Of a stretch of 64,000 nucleotides of DNA, positions 36,364 to 44,084 are shown piece after piece. The position numbers were made by a program, and so were the translations under genes. The notes beneath the pieces are model-generated. The model saw only the letters and a list, made by a program, of their open reading frames with translations. It was not told the origin of the DNA and ran no database searches. Every line of letters begins with the position of its first letter. Position 1 is the stretch's first letter. The DNA is from Halobaculum halobium (lineage in GTDB: Archaea > Halobacteriota > Halobacteria > Halobacteriales > Haloferacaceae), in NCBI RefSeq assembly GCF_030127145.1, contig NZ_CP126158.1:1860001-1924000 (forward strand), in the 5' to 3' direction.

Positions 36364-37146
36364 ATGGATCTGCGACTCGACGGCGACACGGCGGTAGTGA
36401 CAGCCAGTTCGAGCGGCCTCGGCTTCGCGTCGGCCGCGTCGCTGGCGGCCGACGGCGCGAACGTGGTGATCTGCGGCCGAACCCCGGAGCGCCTCGACGA
36501 GGCCGAGGCGGCGCTGGCGGACGAACCGGGCGAGGTGCTCGCGATCGAGGCCGACGTAACCGACCGCGGCGACGTGGCGGCGCTCGTGGAGGCGACCGTC
36601 GACGAGTTCGGCGGACTCGATCACGTCGTCACGAGCGCCGGCGGCGTGCCGCCGGGCACGTTCGACGACGCCACCGACGAGCAGTGGCGCGGCGCGTTCG
36701 ACACCCTCGTGATGAGCGCGGTCTGGACGCTCCGGGAGGCGCGCCCACACCTGACCGACAGCGACGCCGGGACGGTCACGTGTATCACCTCGACCTCCGT
36801 CCGGGAGGCAATCGACGGGCTGGTGCTGTCGAACGCCGTTCGGCGGGCCGTCATCGGGCTCGTGAAGACCGTCTCCCGCGAGTGGGCGCCCGACGTGCGC
36901 GCGAACGCCGTCCTTCCCGGCGCCCACGAGACCGCCCGCATCGAGGAGTTGGTGGAGGACGCCATGGACCGCGGCGAGTACGACAGCTACGAGGAGGGGC
37001 TCGCAGACTGGGCCAGCGACATCCCGCTGGCCCGCATCGGCGACCCCAGCGAACTGGGCGACGCGGTCGCGTTCCTCGCGTCCGAACGCGCGTCCTTCGT
37101 CAACGGCGCCGCCCTCCCCGTCGACGGCGGCCGCCTGCGCTCGTAG
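36364..37146 (+). CDS. SDR-family oxidoreductase with SxxxR in place of YxxxK
   Basis: A 260-residue Rossmann protein of the classical short-chain dehydrogenase type. The cofactor site is TASSSGLGFASAASLAADG (TGxxxGxG variant), and CGRTPERLDEAEAAL suggests NADP preference. The NNAG-type segment is VTSAGGVPPGTF, and the active-site Ser is in CITSTSVREAI. Where the family has YxxxK the sequence is LSNAVRRAVIGLVKTVS, giving Ser and Arg at those positions. A subgroup of FabG-like proteins with an LSN...R motif exists, so this may be functional with altered chemistry. The C-terminus VNGAALPVDGGRLRS is typical. The substrate is unknown. Confidence 0.87.
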   Translation: MDLRLDGDTAVVTASSSGLGFASAASLAADGANVVICGRTPERLDEAEAALADEPGEVLAIEADVTDRGDVAALVEATVDEFGGLDHVVTSAGGVPPGTFDDATDEQWRGAFDTLVMSAVWTLREARPHLTDSDAGTVTCITSTSVREAIDGLVLSNAVRRAVIGLVKTVSREWAPDVRANAVLPGAHETARIEELVEDAMDRGEYDSYEEGLADWASDIPLARIGDPSELGDAVAFLASERASFVNGAALPVDGGRLRS

Positions 37147-37214
37147 ACGCTCGCGAGCACGCGAGCGACCTCCTATCGCGTGACCCGCCCGCAGTCGGCG
37201 CGTCCGTCACCGCC

Positions 37215-38303
37215 TCAGAACCGTCCGGAATCCTTCAGCCGGTCGACCGCGTCGCGAACGCGTTGGGCGTCGTCTTTCGGAACGACGAGCACGCGGTCGT
37301 CGTACGCGACGACGCACAGTCCGTCGACGCCCACGAGCGAGACGTGCGTGTCGTCGCCGGCGACGACGTTCCCCGCGGCGTCGACGGCGAGCGCCTCCGC
37401 GCCGGCGTCGACGACGTTCCCGTCGCCGTCCGCGTCGAGGACGCGTTCCAGCGCGTCCCACGCGCCGAGGTCGTCCCACGCGAACGCGGCGGGCACCACC
37501 GCCGCGCGGTCGGCGCGCTCCATCACCGCGTAGTCGATGCTGACGGCGTCGACGGCGTCGAAGCCCGCCTCCGGGTCCGGATCGGGACCGTCGAGCGCGT
37601 CGACGAGCGGGCCGAGGGGAGTGTCGCGCGCCTGCTCGAACAGCGCTTCCGGAGTCCACGCGAAGATCCCCGCGTTCCAGTAGTAGCCGGCGGCGACGTA
37701 CTCGCCGGCGGTGTCGGCCCCGGGCTTTTCGTGGAACGCGGCGAGATCGCGATAGCCGTCGGCGCCGTCCGCGCCGTCGCCGGCTGCATCGCCGCTATCA
37801 CGCGCAGTCTCCCGCCGCTCGCCGGGCTCGATGTAGCCGTAGCCCGTCGCGGACCGGGTCGGCTCGACGCCGAAGGCGACCAGCCGATCGGTGCCGGCGG
37901 CGACGCGGGCACCGCGTTCCATCGTCGCCTCGAAGGCGTCGGCGTCCGGCACGTGGTGATCGGCGGGGAGGACAACGACGACCGGTTCCTCGTCGCCGCC
38001 GACGGCGTCGCAGGCGCGGTGGGTCGCGTACACGATTGCGGGGCCGGTGTCCTTGCCGGCCGGCTCGACGACGATCTCCGCGTCGGGGGCGTGCTCCGGT
38101 ACCTCGTCGGCGAACTCGGGACGAGTGGCGACGAGCGTCGCGTCCGCGAAGCCCGCTCTGTCGGTCGTTCTGGCGAGTAGGCTCCGGTCGTCGTCGGGGT
38201 CGCCGAGCGCGAGGAACTGCTTCGGGCGGTCGCTGCGGGAGGCGGGATACAGACGTGAGCCGGTGCCGCCAGCGAGTATCACGGCGACGACGGGTCGATC
38301 CAT
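37215..38303 (-). CDS. Mannose-1-phosphate guanylyltransferase-like nucleotidyltransferase
   Basis: A 362-residue sugar-1-phosphate nucleotidyltransferase. The pyrophosphorylase signature VILAGGTGSRLYPASRSDRPKQFLAL is at the start. PADHHVPD (metal-binding Asp), EPAGKDTGPAIVYA, GYGYIEPGERR, AFHEKPG and YYWNAGIFAW follow. These match the GDP-mannose pyrophosphorylase family (ManC/type II), without the isomerase domain. GDP-mannose would serve glycosylation of surface proteins or exopolysaccharide. The middle has a low-complexity Asp/Gly/Ala insert (DGADGADGY). No other glycan gene is nearby, so the exact sugar is inferred from the family. A CTTAT box about 30 nt upstream supports the start. Confidence 0.88.
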   Translation of the reverse strand: MDRPVVAVILAGGTGSRLYPASRSDRPKQFLALGDPDDDRSLLARTTDRAGFADATLVATRPEFADEVPEHAPDAEIVVEPAGKDTGPAIVYATHRACDAVGGDEEPVVVVLPADHHVPDADAFEATMERGARVAAGTDRLVAFGVEPTRSATGYGYIEPGERRETARDSGDAAGDGADGADGYRDLAAFHEKPGADTAGEYVAAGYYWNAGIFAWTPEALFEQARDTPLGPLVDALDGPDPDPEAGFDAVDAVSIDYAVMERADRAAVVPAAFAWDDLGAWDALERVLDADGDGNVVDAGAEALAVDAAGNVVAGDDTHVSLVGVDGLCVVAYDDRVLVVPKDDAQRVRDAVDRLKDSGRF

Positions 38304-38399
38304 ACGCTCGCGTGGTCGTTGCCGGTGATAAGCGCGGTGGGGAAGCGCTGCCGACGGTCGGTCCTTCGATGTCCGTTCGTTTCGCTCGCGCGACCGCGC

Positions 38400-38699
38400 T
38401 CACCACGTCTGCACGCGCCCTTCCCGCACGTCCTCGGCACACCCCTCACAGTCCGGATGCCCGTCCTCGAAACACGCGGGCTGGCCGTCGCCGTTCACGG
38501 CGACGCGACGCTTCTCGGCGTGGCGGCGACAGACGATCCGGGCGCGGTCCTCCTCGTCGACCGGGAGGTCGAACTCACCGGCGTGGTTCTCCCCCCACTC
38601 GCGCCCCTCGTGGTAGGCGCGCTTGCTCCGCGCGTACTCGCGACCGGCCTTGCGCGCCTGCTGTTGGAGCACCCGTCGGAGCCTGTCGCCCAGTCCCAT
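38400..38699 (-). CDS. Small basic/Cys-containing haloarchaeal protein
   Basis: A 99-residue protein starting MGLGDRLRRVLQQQARKAGREYARSK, with an amphipathic basic N-terminal half. Four cysteines follow (IVCRRHAEKRRV, PACFEDGHPDCEGCAED) that could bind zinc. It fits a haloarchaeal domain of unknown function (DUF7091-like, from memory). The longer open frame upstream is rejected because the 38700-38903 region is the promoter region of rpa3. It is divergent from rpa3. The basic character suggests nucleic-acid binding, which is only a guess. Confidence 0.72.
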   Translation of the reverse strand: MGLGDRLRRVLQQQARKAGREYARSKRAYHEGREWGENHAGEFDLPVDEEDRARIVCRRHAEKRRVAVNGDGQPACFEDGHPDCEGCAEDVREGRVQTW

Positions 38700-38834
38700 G
38701 ACGGTACCTCCGGCCGCCCCGACTATCAGTCCGTTGCCGCTGCCGTCGCGGTGCACCCGGAAGTCCGCCGCGTCAGCCGCTCGTCCGACGGTCTCGTGCC
38801 GTCGAACGGTTTCACTTCCGCCGCGGTCACGGAA

Positions 38835-38843
38835 TACTAAATA
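38835..38843 (+). promoter_or_regulatory. TATA box for the rpa3 operon
   Basis: TACTAAATA lies about 70 nt before the ATG at 38904, so this transcript should have a leader of roughly 40 nt, unlike most genes here. Confidence 0.55.
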
Positions 38844-38888
38844 GGATCGCGAACCAACTGTCGTACGCCTCCCACCGAACACATACCC

Positions 38889-38893
38889 GGAGG
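38889..38893 (+). promoter_or_regulatory. Shine-Dalgarno GGAGG before rpa3
   Basis: GGAGG stands ten bases before the ATG at 38904. Few genes here show such a site, and it agrees with the leader predicted from the TATA position. Confidence 0.6.
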
Positions 38894-38903
38894 CAGGAAA
38901 ACC

Positions 38904-39842
38904 ATGGCAGACTTGCAAACCCACGCGGAAGAGATACACGAGCAGTTTTCAGACCACTTGGACCTCACCGTCGAGGAGATCGAGGAGCGCCTCGCCTCGC
39001 TGGTGAACGAGTACAGCGTCCCCGTCGACGAGGCGCGCCGCAGCGTCGTCAACTCCTACCTCGACGAGGCGGGGATCGAGCGCGACGAGATCGGCTCCGG
39101 CGGCGCCGAGCAGGCGCTCGTCGGCGACATCGACGAGGACGAGCAGTGGGTCGACCTCCGCGTGACGGTGGCCGACCTGTGGGACCCCAACCACGACTCC
39201 ATCGCACAGGTGGGCCTGCTCGGCGACGAGTCGGGTACGATCAAGTTCGTCTCCTTCTCCACGAGCGAGTTGGAGGAGCTCGAGGAGGGGCAGAGCTACG
39301 CCCTCTCGAACGTCGTCACCGACGAGTACCAGGGCAACTACTCGGTGAAGCTCAACCGGACGACGACGATCACCGAACTCGACGAGGAGATCGAAGTCGG
39401 CGACGACAGCGACGAGGTCGAGGGCGCGCTGGTGGACATCCAGTCCGGGTCGGGCCTCATCAAGCGCTGTCCAGCGGACGACTGCACGCGCGTGCTCCAG
39501 AACGGCCGCTGCAGCGAGCACGGCCAGGTCGACGGCGAGTTCGACCTCCGCATCAAGGCGGTGCTGGACGACGGTGACGCCGTCCAGGAGGTCATCTTCA
39601 ACGAGGAGGCGACCGCAGAGCTCACCGGCATCGGCCTCGACGAGGCCAAGGAGATGGCCCAGGACGCCCTCGACACGACCGTCGTGGGCGAGGAGATGGC
39701 CGACCGCATCGTCGGTCGCTACTACCGCGTACGCGGTCCCACGTTGGGCCGGTACGTGCTCGCCGACGACTTCGAGGAACTGTCCGGCACTGACGACACC
39801 GTCGATGCCGAGTCGCTGCTGATCCGCGCGAGGTCCCTGTAA
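38904..39842 (+). CDS. rpa3: Replication protein A, Rpa3-type single-stranded DNA-binding protein
   Basis: A 312-residue ssDNA-binding protein. Two OB folds are evident (EDEQWVDLRVTVADLWDPNHDSIAQVGLLGDESGTIKFVSF and SDEVEGALVDIQSGSGLIKRCPADDCTRVL). The second includes the zinc site CPADDC...GRCSEHG. The N-terminal helices precede them. Length and the following gene (COG3390) match the Rpa3 operon of haloarchaea, not Rpa1 (longer) or Rpa2. RPA protects ssDNA in replication and repair. Its stop codon overlaps the ATG of the next gene by one base (TAATG), so the two proteins are made together. A TATA box and Shine-Dalgarno are visible upstream. Confidence 0.9.
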   Translation: MADLQTHAEEIHEQFSDHLDLTVEEIEERLASLVNEYSVPVDEARRSVVNSYLDEAGIERDEIGSGGAEQALVGDIDEDEQWVDLRVTVADLWDPNHDSIAQVGLLGDESGTIKFVSFSTSELEELEEGQSYALSNVVTDEYQGNYSVKLNRTTTITELDEEIEVGDDSDEVEGALVDIQSGSGLIKRCPADDCTRVLQNGRCSEHGQVDGEFDLRIKAVLDDGDAVQEVIFNEEATAELTGIGLDEAKEMAQDALDTTVVGEEMADRIVGRYYRVRGPTLGRYVLADDFEELSGTDDTVDAESLLIRARSL

Positions 39843-40441
39843 TGAGCCAGTCTGTTCCCACCCGAGAGGTCGCACGCCGCGTGTTCGCGAGCGAGTACAA
39901 CGACGCCAGCTACACGTTCAAGGAGTCCGACGACGAGCGGGCGCCGCTGTACCTGCTGCTCCCGACGGGCGAGCGCGCCAACCGCGTGTTCATCGTCGGC
40001 ACCCTCACCGAGAAGGAGGACGTCGGCGAGGACAGCGAGTACTGGCGCGGCCGCATCGTCGACCCGACGGGCACGTTCTTCACGTACGCCGGGCAGTACC
40101 AGCCGGAGGCCGCCAGCGCCCTGCGCGAACTGGAACCGCCCGCGTACGTCGCGGTCGTCGGCAAACCGCGCACCTACGAGACGGACGACGGCAGCGTGAA
40201 CGTCTCGGTCCGACCGGAGTCGATCACGACCGTCGACGCCGCGACTCGCGATCGCTGGGTCGCCGAGACCGCCGCACGCACGCTCGACCGCATCGAGGCG
40301 TTCGACGACGAGGGCAACGAATACGCGCGGATGGCACGCGAGCAGTACGACCTGCCCGTCGAGGAGTACCGCGACGCCGCCGTCGCGGCGCTGCAGTCGC
40401 TCGACGACGCCGACGAACTCGAAAGCGAGCCCCCGGCGTAA
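39842..40441 (+). CDS. rpap3: RPA-associated protein, Rpap3-type (COG3390)
   Basis: A 199-residue partner of Rpa3, translated from the overlapping TAATG. The N-terminus SQSVPTREVARRVFASEYNDASYTFKESDDERAPLYLLLPTG is the COG3390 signature. An OB-fold continues with NRVFIVGTLTEKEDVGEDSEYWRGRIVDPTGTFFTYAGQYQPEA, and PPAYVAVVGKPRTYE follows. The tail is helical and acidic. In haloarchaea each RPA works with its own associated protein, and loss of either RPA3-type member is known to affect DNA repair more than growth. It probably forms a complex with Rpa3. Confidence 0.9.
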   Translation: MSQSVPTREVARRVFASEYNDASYTFKESDDERAPLYLLLPTGERANRVFIVGTLTEKEDVGEDSEYWRGRIVDPTGTFFTYAGQYQPEAASALRELEPPAYVAVVGKPRTYETDDGSVNVSVRPESITTVDAATRDRWVAETAARTLDRIEAFDDEGNEYARMAREQYDLPVEEYRDAAVAALQSLDDADELESEPPA

Positions 40442-40536
40442 GCAGGGCCTTCATTTCCGATTTTCGCTCGGTCGCGAGCGATCCGTGGCACCGTCTGACG
40501 AACGATTAAGTAGCGTCACGAGCGAGTAGCCGGCAA

Positions 40537-40956
40537 ATGGGGAGCAAGAACAAGACGGTCTCGTTCCGCGTCAACGAAGACGCGTTCGAGGCCCTGCGCG
40601 AGATCGCTGACGAGCGCGACCTGTCGCTGTCGGCGGTGTTTCGCGACTACGTGGACACGCTCGTCGCCCACGACGGGCAGGTCGAGGTCGTCCCGGAGCA
40701 CCGCGTCGAGGAGACCGACACCGACGGGGAGTCGTTCCCCCCGACCGTCGAGGTGCCGAAGAGCTTCGTGCGAGAGCACGAGCGCCTGGAGCTGGAAGCG
40801 GAACACCTCCGCGAGCAGCTCGACGAGTACAAGGCGTTCGTCACCTACCTGCAGGACAGGCTGGAGGAGGCCGACGACGGCGAGGAGGTCGTGTTCCTGG
40901 AGGAACTAGACGGCGACCGCGAGCGCGACGAGGACGAGCCGTACCAGCTCGGCTAG
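40537..40956 (+). CDS. Ribbon-helix-helix (CopG-like) protein with coiled coil
   Basis: A 139-residue protein. The N-terminal 45 residues (KNKTVSFRVNEDAFEALREIADERDLSLSAVFRDYVDTLVAHDG) form a ribbon-helix-helix DNA-binding domain. The C-terminal half is a coiled coil (REHERLELEAEHLREQLDEYKAFVTYLQDRLEEADDG). It may be an autoregulated regulator or structural DNA-binding protein. The GATTAAG box about 31 nt upstream supports the start. It is downstream of the rpa3 operon and converges with the HalOD1 gene, sharing the palindromic CTAG that holds both stop codons. Confidence 0.82.
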   Translation: MGSKNKTVSFRVNEDAFEALREIADERDLSLSAVFRDYVDTLVAHDGQVEVVPEHRVEETDTDGESFPPTVEVPKSFVREHERLELEAEHLREQLDEYKAFVTYLQDRLEEADDGEEVVFLEELDGDRERDEDEPYQLG

Positions 40957-41261
40957 TCGCGGCCGGCCGACGCTCGCTCCGCCACCTCGACGACTGCGGG
41001 TCCCGCCCCCGTGTCGGCGACCGTGACGACGTAGTCGCAGAACGTGAACTCGACAGCCAGCTCGGAGGACCCGTGCGCGAGCAGCGCGTGGAGCGCGTCG
41101 GCGTCGACCGAGTCGTACAGTCGCTCTTCGAGGTCGGCGGGCTCTGTTCCCTCGGCGGCGGCGACGCAGTCGAGAATCCGTTCGCTCGCGGGACTGTCGG
41201 CGTCCGGTCGGGAGGGATTCATCGGTTCGAGCACGGATAGCCGGTCGTGCGGGACCGACAT
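40953..41261 (-). CDS. HalOD1 output domain protein
   Basis: A 102-residue protein with the HalOD1 domain of haloarchaeal signalling proteins: SPASERILDCVAAAEGTEPADLEERLYDSVDADALHALLAHG, then ELAVEFTFCDYVVTVADTGAGPAVVEV. HalOD1 usually occurs as a stand-alone domain or as the output of response regulators. An alternative start MNPSRPDADS at 41222 would remove the first 13 residues and is plausible. Its stop overlaps that of the RHH gene in the palindrome CTAG. The partner is unknown. Confidence 0.8.
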   Translation of the reverse strand: MSVPHDRLSVLEPMNPSRPDADSPASERILDCVAAAEGTEPADLEERLYDSVDADALHALLAHGSSELAVEFTFCDYVVTVADTGAGPAVVEVAERASAGRD

Positions 41262-41335
41262 GAAGACCGCGCGTCGCGAATCGCGATCAATTCCGAGTAA
41301 CGCGGAGTCGCTCTGCTCGGGCCGGTAGACGGCGG

Positions 41336-41791
41336 CTATCGGGCCAGCGAGTCGTGCGCCTCTCGGGCGCGTTTTCTGGCTCCTTCAGCTCCCTCGACGG
41401 CCGCGAGCGACTCGGTCGCCTCCAGCGTGCGCACCGCGGAGTCGAGGAACGACAGCACGTCGCCCGGGTACGCGTACAGCATGTACTCGTCGCCCATCAC
41501 GTCGACGATCGCGTCGGGACCCAGTCCCTGCGCGCGCAGCTCAAGGAGATAACGGATGAACTTCCGCTCGGGATGACCGCAGTACGGCGCGTCCTCACAG
41601 CCGCAGTCGAGGAAGTCCTCGGCGAACTCCAGGAGCCGATCGCGGGTCGACTCGTCGAGGTCGGCGAGGCCGTCGCCGGAGAACACCAGATCCAGCGTCG
41701 CCCCGGCGAACGCGCTCTTCGGGATGTTGACGTCGAGTTGCGAGGCGATCTGCCGGTGGTTCTTCAGGTAGATCTTGTCCGTGATGGCCAC
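41336..41791 (-). CDS. DUF5814-like haloarchaeal protein
   Basis: A 151-residue protein. Start MAITDKIYLKNHRQIASQLDVNIPKSAFAGATLDLVFSGDGL; middle cysteine cluster DCGCEDAPYCGHPE; then a helical part RKFIRYLLELRAQGLGPDAIVDVMGDEYMLYAYPGDVLSFLDSAVRTLEA. From memory, this resembles the DUF5814 module that in other archaea is joined to a Ski2-like helicase. The haloarchaeal helicase at 44085-46127 may have the rest, so this could be a split-off C-terminal part. That link is an inference and needs a profile search. It could bind zinc through the Cys-rich loop. Confidence 0.7.
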   Translation of the reverse strand: MAITDKIYLKNHRQIASQLDVNIPKSAFAGATLDLVFSGDGLADLDESTRDRLLEFAEDFLDCGCEDAPYCGHPERKFIRYLLELRAQGLGPDAIVDVMGDEYMLYAYPGDVLSFLDSAVRTLEATESLAAVEGAEGARKRAREAHDSLAR

Positions 41792-41990
41792 TGCTACCCG
41801 ATCGTAGCCAAGCCGACGAGAAAAGCGCGACGGTCGCCCGGGGACCCCGGACGACGGTCTGCCGGTGGGCGCGGGCGACGACCCCGTCCGGTTGCTGGGC
41901 GCCCCTTTCGGCCGTGCGTGTCTCTCGCACGCAGGCGGACCCGCGGAGTCGTAACGTATTTGAATCGCACCGGGCTACCTACGGGTGCGT

Positions 41991-42064
41991 GTCCGGGTTG
42001 GGGTAGTGGACTATCCTTCAGCCTTGTGGAGGCTGAGACGCGGGTTCAATTCTCGCACCTGGAC
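41991..42064 (+). tRNA. tRNA-His (GTG)
   Basis: Acceptor strand TCCGGGT pairs with ACCTGGA (one G-T pair), preceded by the encoded extra G at position -1 (41991) that pairs with C73, the hallmark of tRNA-His. D-arm GGGGTAGTGGACTATCC; anticodon stem CAGCC/GGCTG with loop TTGTGGA, anticodon GTG at 42026-42028; T-arm GCGGG/CTCGC with loop TTCAATT. No intron and no encoded CCA; 74 nt. Confidence 0.95.
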
Positions 42065-42207
42065 CTTCTGGCTGCGACCGAATGTGGGCAGCCGAACGTC
42101 TATGCAGAAGGGCACTGCAGAAGCGAGCGGAGCGAGCGAACCGACCGCGATCCGATTCTCACGCCCGGACTGTCTCAGGGTTTCGCGACGCGATACCCCC
42201 GAGCCCG

Positions 42208-43395
42208 TTAGACGCTCCGTCCGCCGATGTCCGGGAGCACACCGGTGTCGGAGCCCACACCGAGCGACTCCCGGCCGCCGCGTTGAATAATGTTGAGGGC
42301 GGTCATCAGGTCGGTTCGAGAGATGAGTCCGACTAACTCCCCGTCGGCGTCGAGGACCGGGAGCCTGCCGACCCCGCTCTGTTGCATGGTCTCCAGCGCG
42401 GTCAGGGCATCCGCTCCGGGAGTGACGCTGGCGATGTCCCGCTCCATCACGTCCTCGACGGTGTAGGCGTCGCGCTCCACCTCTCGGACGCCCTGTGCGT
42501 CCTCGAGCGTGACCATTCCGACGAGCCGTCCGTTCTTCAACACGGGATAGCCAGTGTGACGCTCCTGGAACATCCGCTCTATCAGTCGAGCGACGCTCGT
42601 GCGCGGTTCGACCGTCTGCAGGCTGTCGCGTGGCGTCATGATATCGCTGACTGACACGCCTTCGAAGGCGGCGCGCATCGTCGTCTGCTGCGCCTCGCTG
42701 GAGGCGGCGATGTAGATGAAAAAGGCGAGCCCGACGGTGAGCCAGTTACCGCCGAGCAGCCCGAACAGCCCGAGCAGGAAGGCGAACACCTTCCCGACCT
42801 CGGCGGCGATTTGCGTGGCCCGAGCGTGCGGCCGATTGCGCGCCAGGAGGGCTCGGAGGACGCGCCCGCCGTCCATGGGAAAGCCGGGGAGCATGTTGAA
42901 CACCGCGAGTACGAGGTTCATCAGCGCGAGGTAGCCGACGACGAACGCGACCGTCGCTGGCAGGCTGACGCCGATGAGGACGGCGTACGCGACGACGCCG
43001 AGCGCGACCGACACCGCGGGACCCATGATCGCGACGGTGAACTCCTGTTTCCAGTCTTCGGGCATCTCCTCGAAGGAGGCGACGCCGCCGAACAGCCAGA
43101 GCGTGATCGCCTCGATCCGGTAGCCGTAGTGCATCGCGGTCAGCGAGTGGCCGAACTCGTGCAGCAGGACGGAGACGAACAACCCGACGGCCGCGACGGT
43201 ACCGAGCACCCACGGGACGACTCCGCCGGTGAGTGCCTCGGCGGCGATCGGCACCCCGAACGTGTCGGAGACGATCCCGGAGAACTCCCCGACTTGACTC
43301 CCGATGAGATACGCGAACAGCGGAAGGATCAAGAGAAACGTCCAGTTCAATTGGATCGGGATACCGGCGACCCGCCCGATACGGATTCCTCGCAT
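42208..43395 (-). CDS. Site-2-type (M50) membrane metalloprotease with CBS pair
   Basis: A 395-residue intramembrane protease. The zinc site is HEFGH in VSVLLHEFGHSLTAMHYG near residue 80. The third ligand is in NMLPGFPMDGGRVLRALLA near residue 170. Six helices surround them, and the start MRGIRIGRVAGIPIQLNWTFLL is typical of the SpoIVFB/Rv-like group. The C-terminal half is two CBS domains (VSVSDIMTPRDSLQTVEP and YTVEDVMERDIASVTPG...VGRLPVLDADGELVGLISRTDLM), so activity may be regulated by adenine nucleotides. A TTTATACG box about 31 nt upstream on the minus strand supports the start. Its substrate is not known. It is downstream of tRNA-His, on the other strand. Confidence 0.92.
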   Translation of the reverse strand: MRGIRIGRVAGIPIQLNWTFLLILPLFAYLIGSQVGEFSGIVSDTFGVPIAAEALTGGVVPWVLGTVAAVGLFVSVLLHEFGHSLTAMHYGYRIEAITLWLFGGVASFEEMPEDWKQEFTVAIMGPAVSVALGVVAYAVLIGVSLPATVAFVVGYLALMNLVLAVFNMLPGFPMDGGRVLRALLARNRPHARATQIAAEVGKVFAFLLGLFGLLGGNWLTVGLAFFIYIAASSEAQQTTMRAAFEGVSVSDIMTPRDSLQTVEPRTSVARLIERMFQERHTGYPVLKNGRLVGMVTLEDAQGVREVERDAYTVEDVMERDIASVTPGADALTALETMQQSGVGRLPVLDADGELVGLISRTDLMTALNIIQRGGRESLGVGSDTGVLPDIGGRSV

Positions 43396-43440
43396 GCCTC
43401 GGGGTTGTCCCTCATTACGTATAAACCCGGCCGCCGGGAC

Positions 43441-43446
43441 TTATGC
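43441..43446 (+). promoter_or_regulatory. TTATGC box before the cupin gene
   Basis: TTATGC starts 30 nt upstream of the ATG at 43471. A second AT-rich box (ATTACGTATAAAC, near 43414-43426) serves the divergent protease gene. Confidence 0.5.
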
Positions 43447-43470
43447 CCTCCACGTCCGAACCACTCCGGC

Positions 43471-43914
43471 ATGAGCGAGACTGATGCGACGACGGCGACC
43501 GGACCGGACCCCGCGGTGAAGCGCGGTGGCGACCTCGAGATGGCGGCGGTCGACGCGGGCGAAGGCATGTCGAAGGGCGTGCTCATCGACGACTCCGACG
43601 GCGCGCCCCACTTCGCGATGCGCCGGTTCGAACTCGCGCCGGGCGCGCGCGTTCCGAACCACACGAACGAGGTCGAACACGAGCAGTACGTGCTCGCCGG
43701 CGAGTACACGGTGGGGTTCGGGGCGGCGTCGGAGGCGCCTACCGAAGACGGCGAAGCCGTCGCACGCGAGGAACACAGCGTGAGCGCGGGCGACGCGCTG
43801 TTCATTCCTGCGGGCGTCCCGCACTGGTACCGCAACGACGGCGACGAGGAGGCCGCGTTCATCTGCGTCGTGCCGAACGGCGACGACACGATCCACGTGC
43901 TGGACGAGGAGTAG
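43471..43914 (+). CDS. Cupin domain protein (second)
   Basis: A 147-residue cupin. Motif 1 reads PNHTNEVEHEQYVLAGEYTVGF (His, His and Glu ligands), and motif 2 is GDALFIPAGVPHWYRN with the last His. The beta strand SKGVLIDDSDGAPHFAMRRFELAPGA comes first. The protein resembles cupins of sugar or quercetinase-like type, but the reaction is unknown. The N-terminal 15 residues are Thr/Asp-rich and probably disordered. It is divergent from the M50 protease. It is not closely similar to the cupin at 4773-5261. Confidence 0.82.
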   Translation: MSETDATTATGPDPAVKRGGDLEMAAVDAGEGMSKGVLIDDSDGAPHFAMRRFELAPGARVPNHTNEVEHEQYVLAGEYTVGFGAASEAPTEDGEAVAREEHSVSAGDALFIPAGVPHWYRNDGDEEAAFICVVPNGDDTIHVLDEE

Positions 43915-44084
43915 CCCGGTTCTGCGGTGTCGAGGGGTGCGGTGGGCGGGACTGAACGGGGCTCTCGGGGCGTTCGAGGGCGACGCGATCGGTACGCACG
44001 CCCGCGACGGCCGATCCCGACAGTACGCGGACGAGCCGAATCCCTGAAATACCGCATCCGCCTACCCTGTGCCAACTGAAGACC

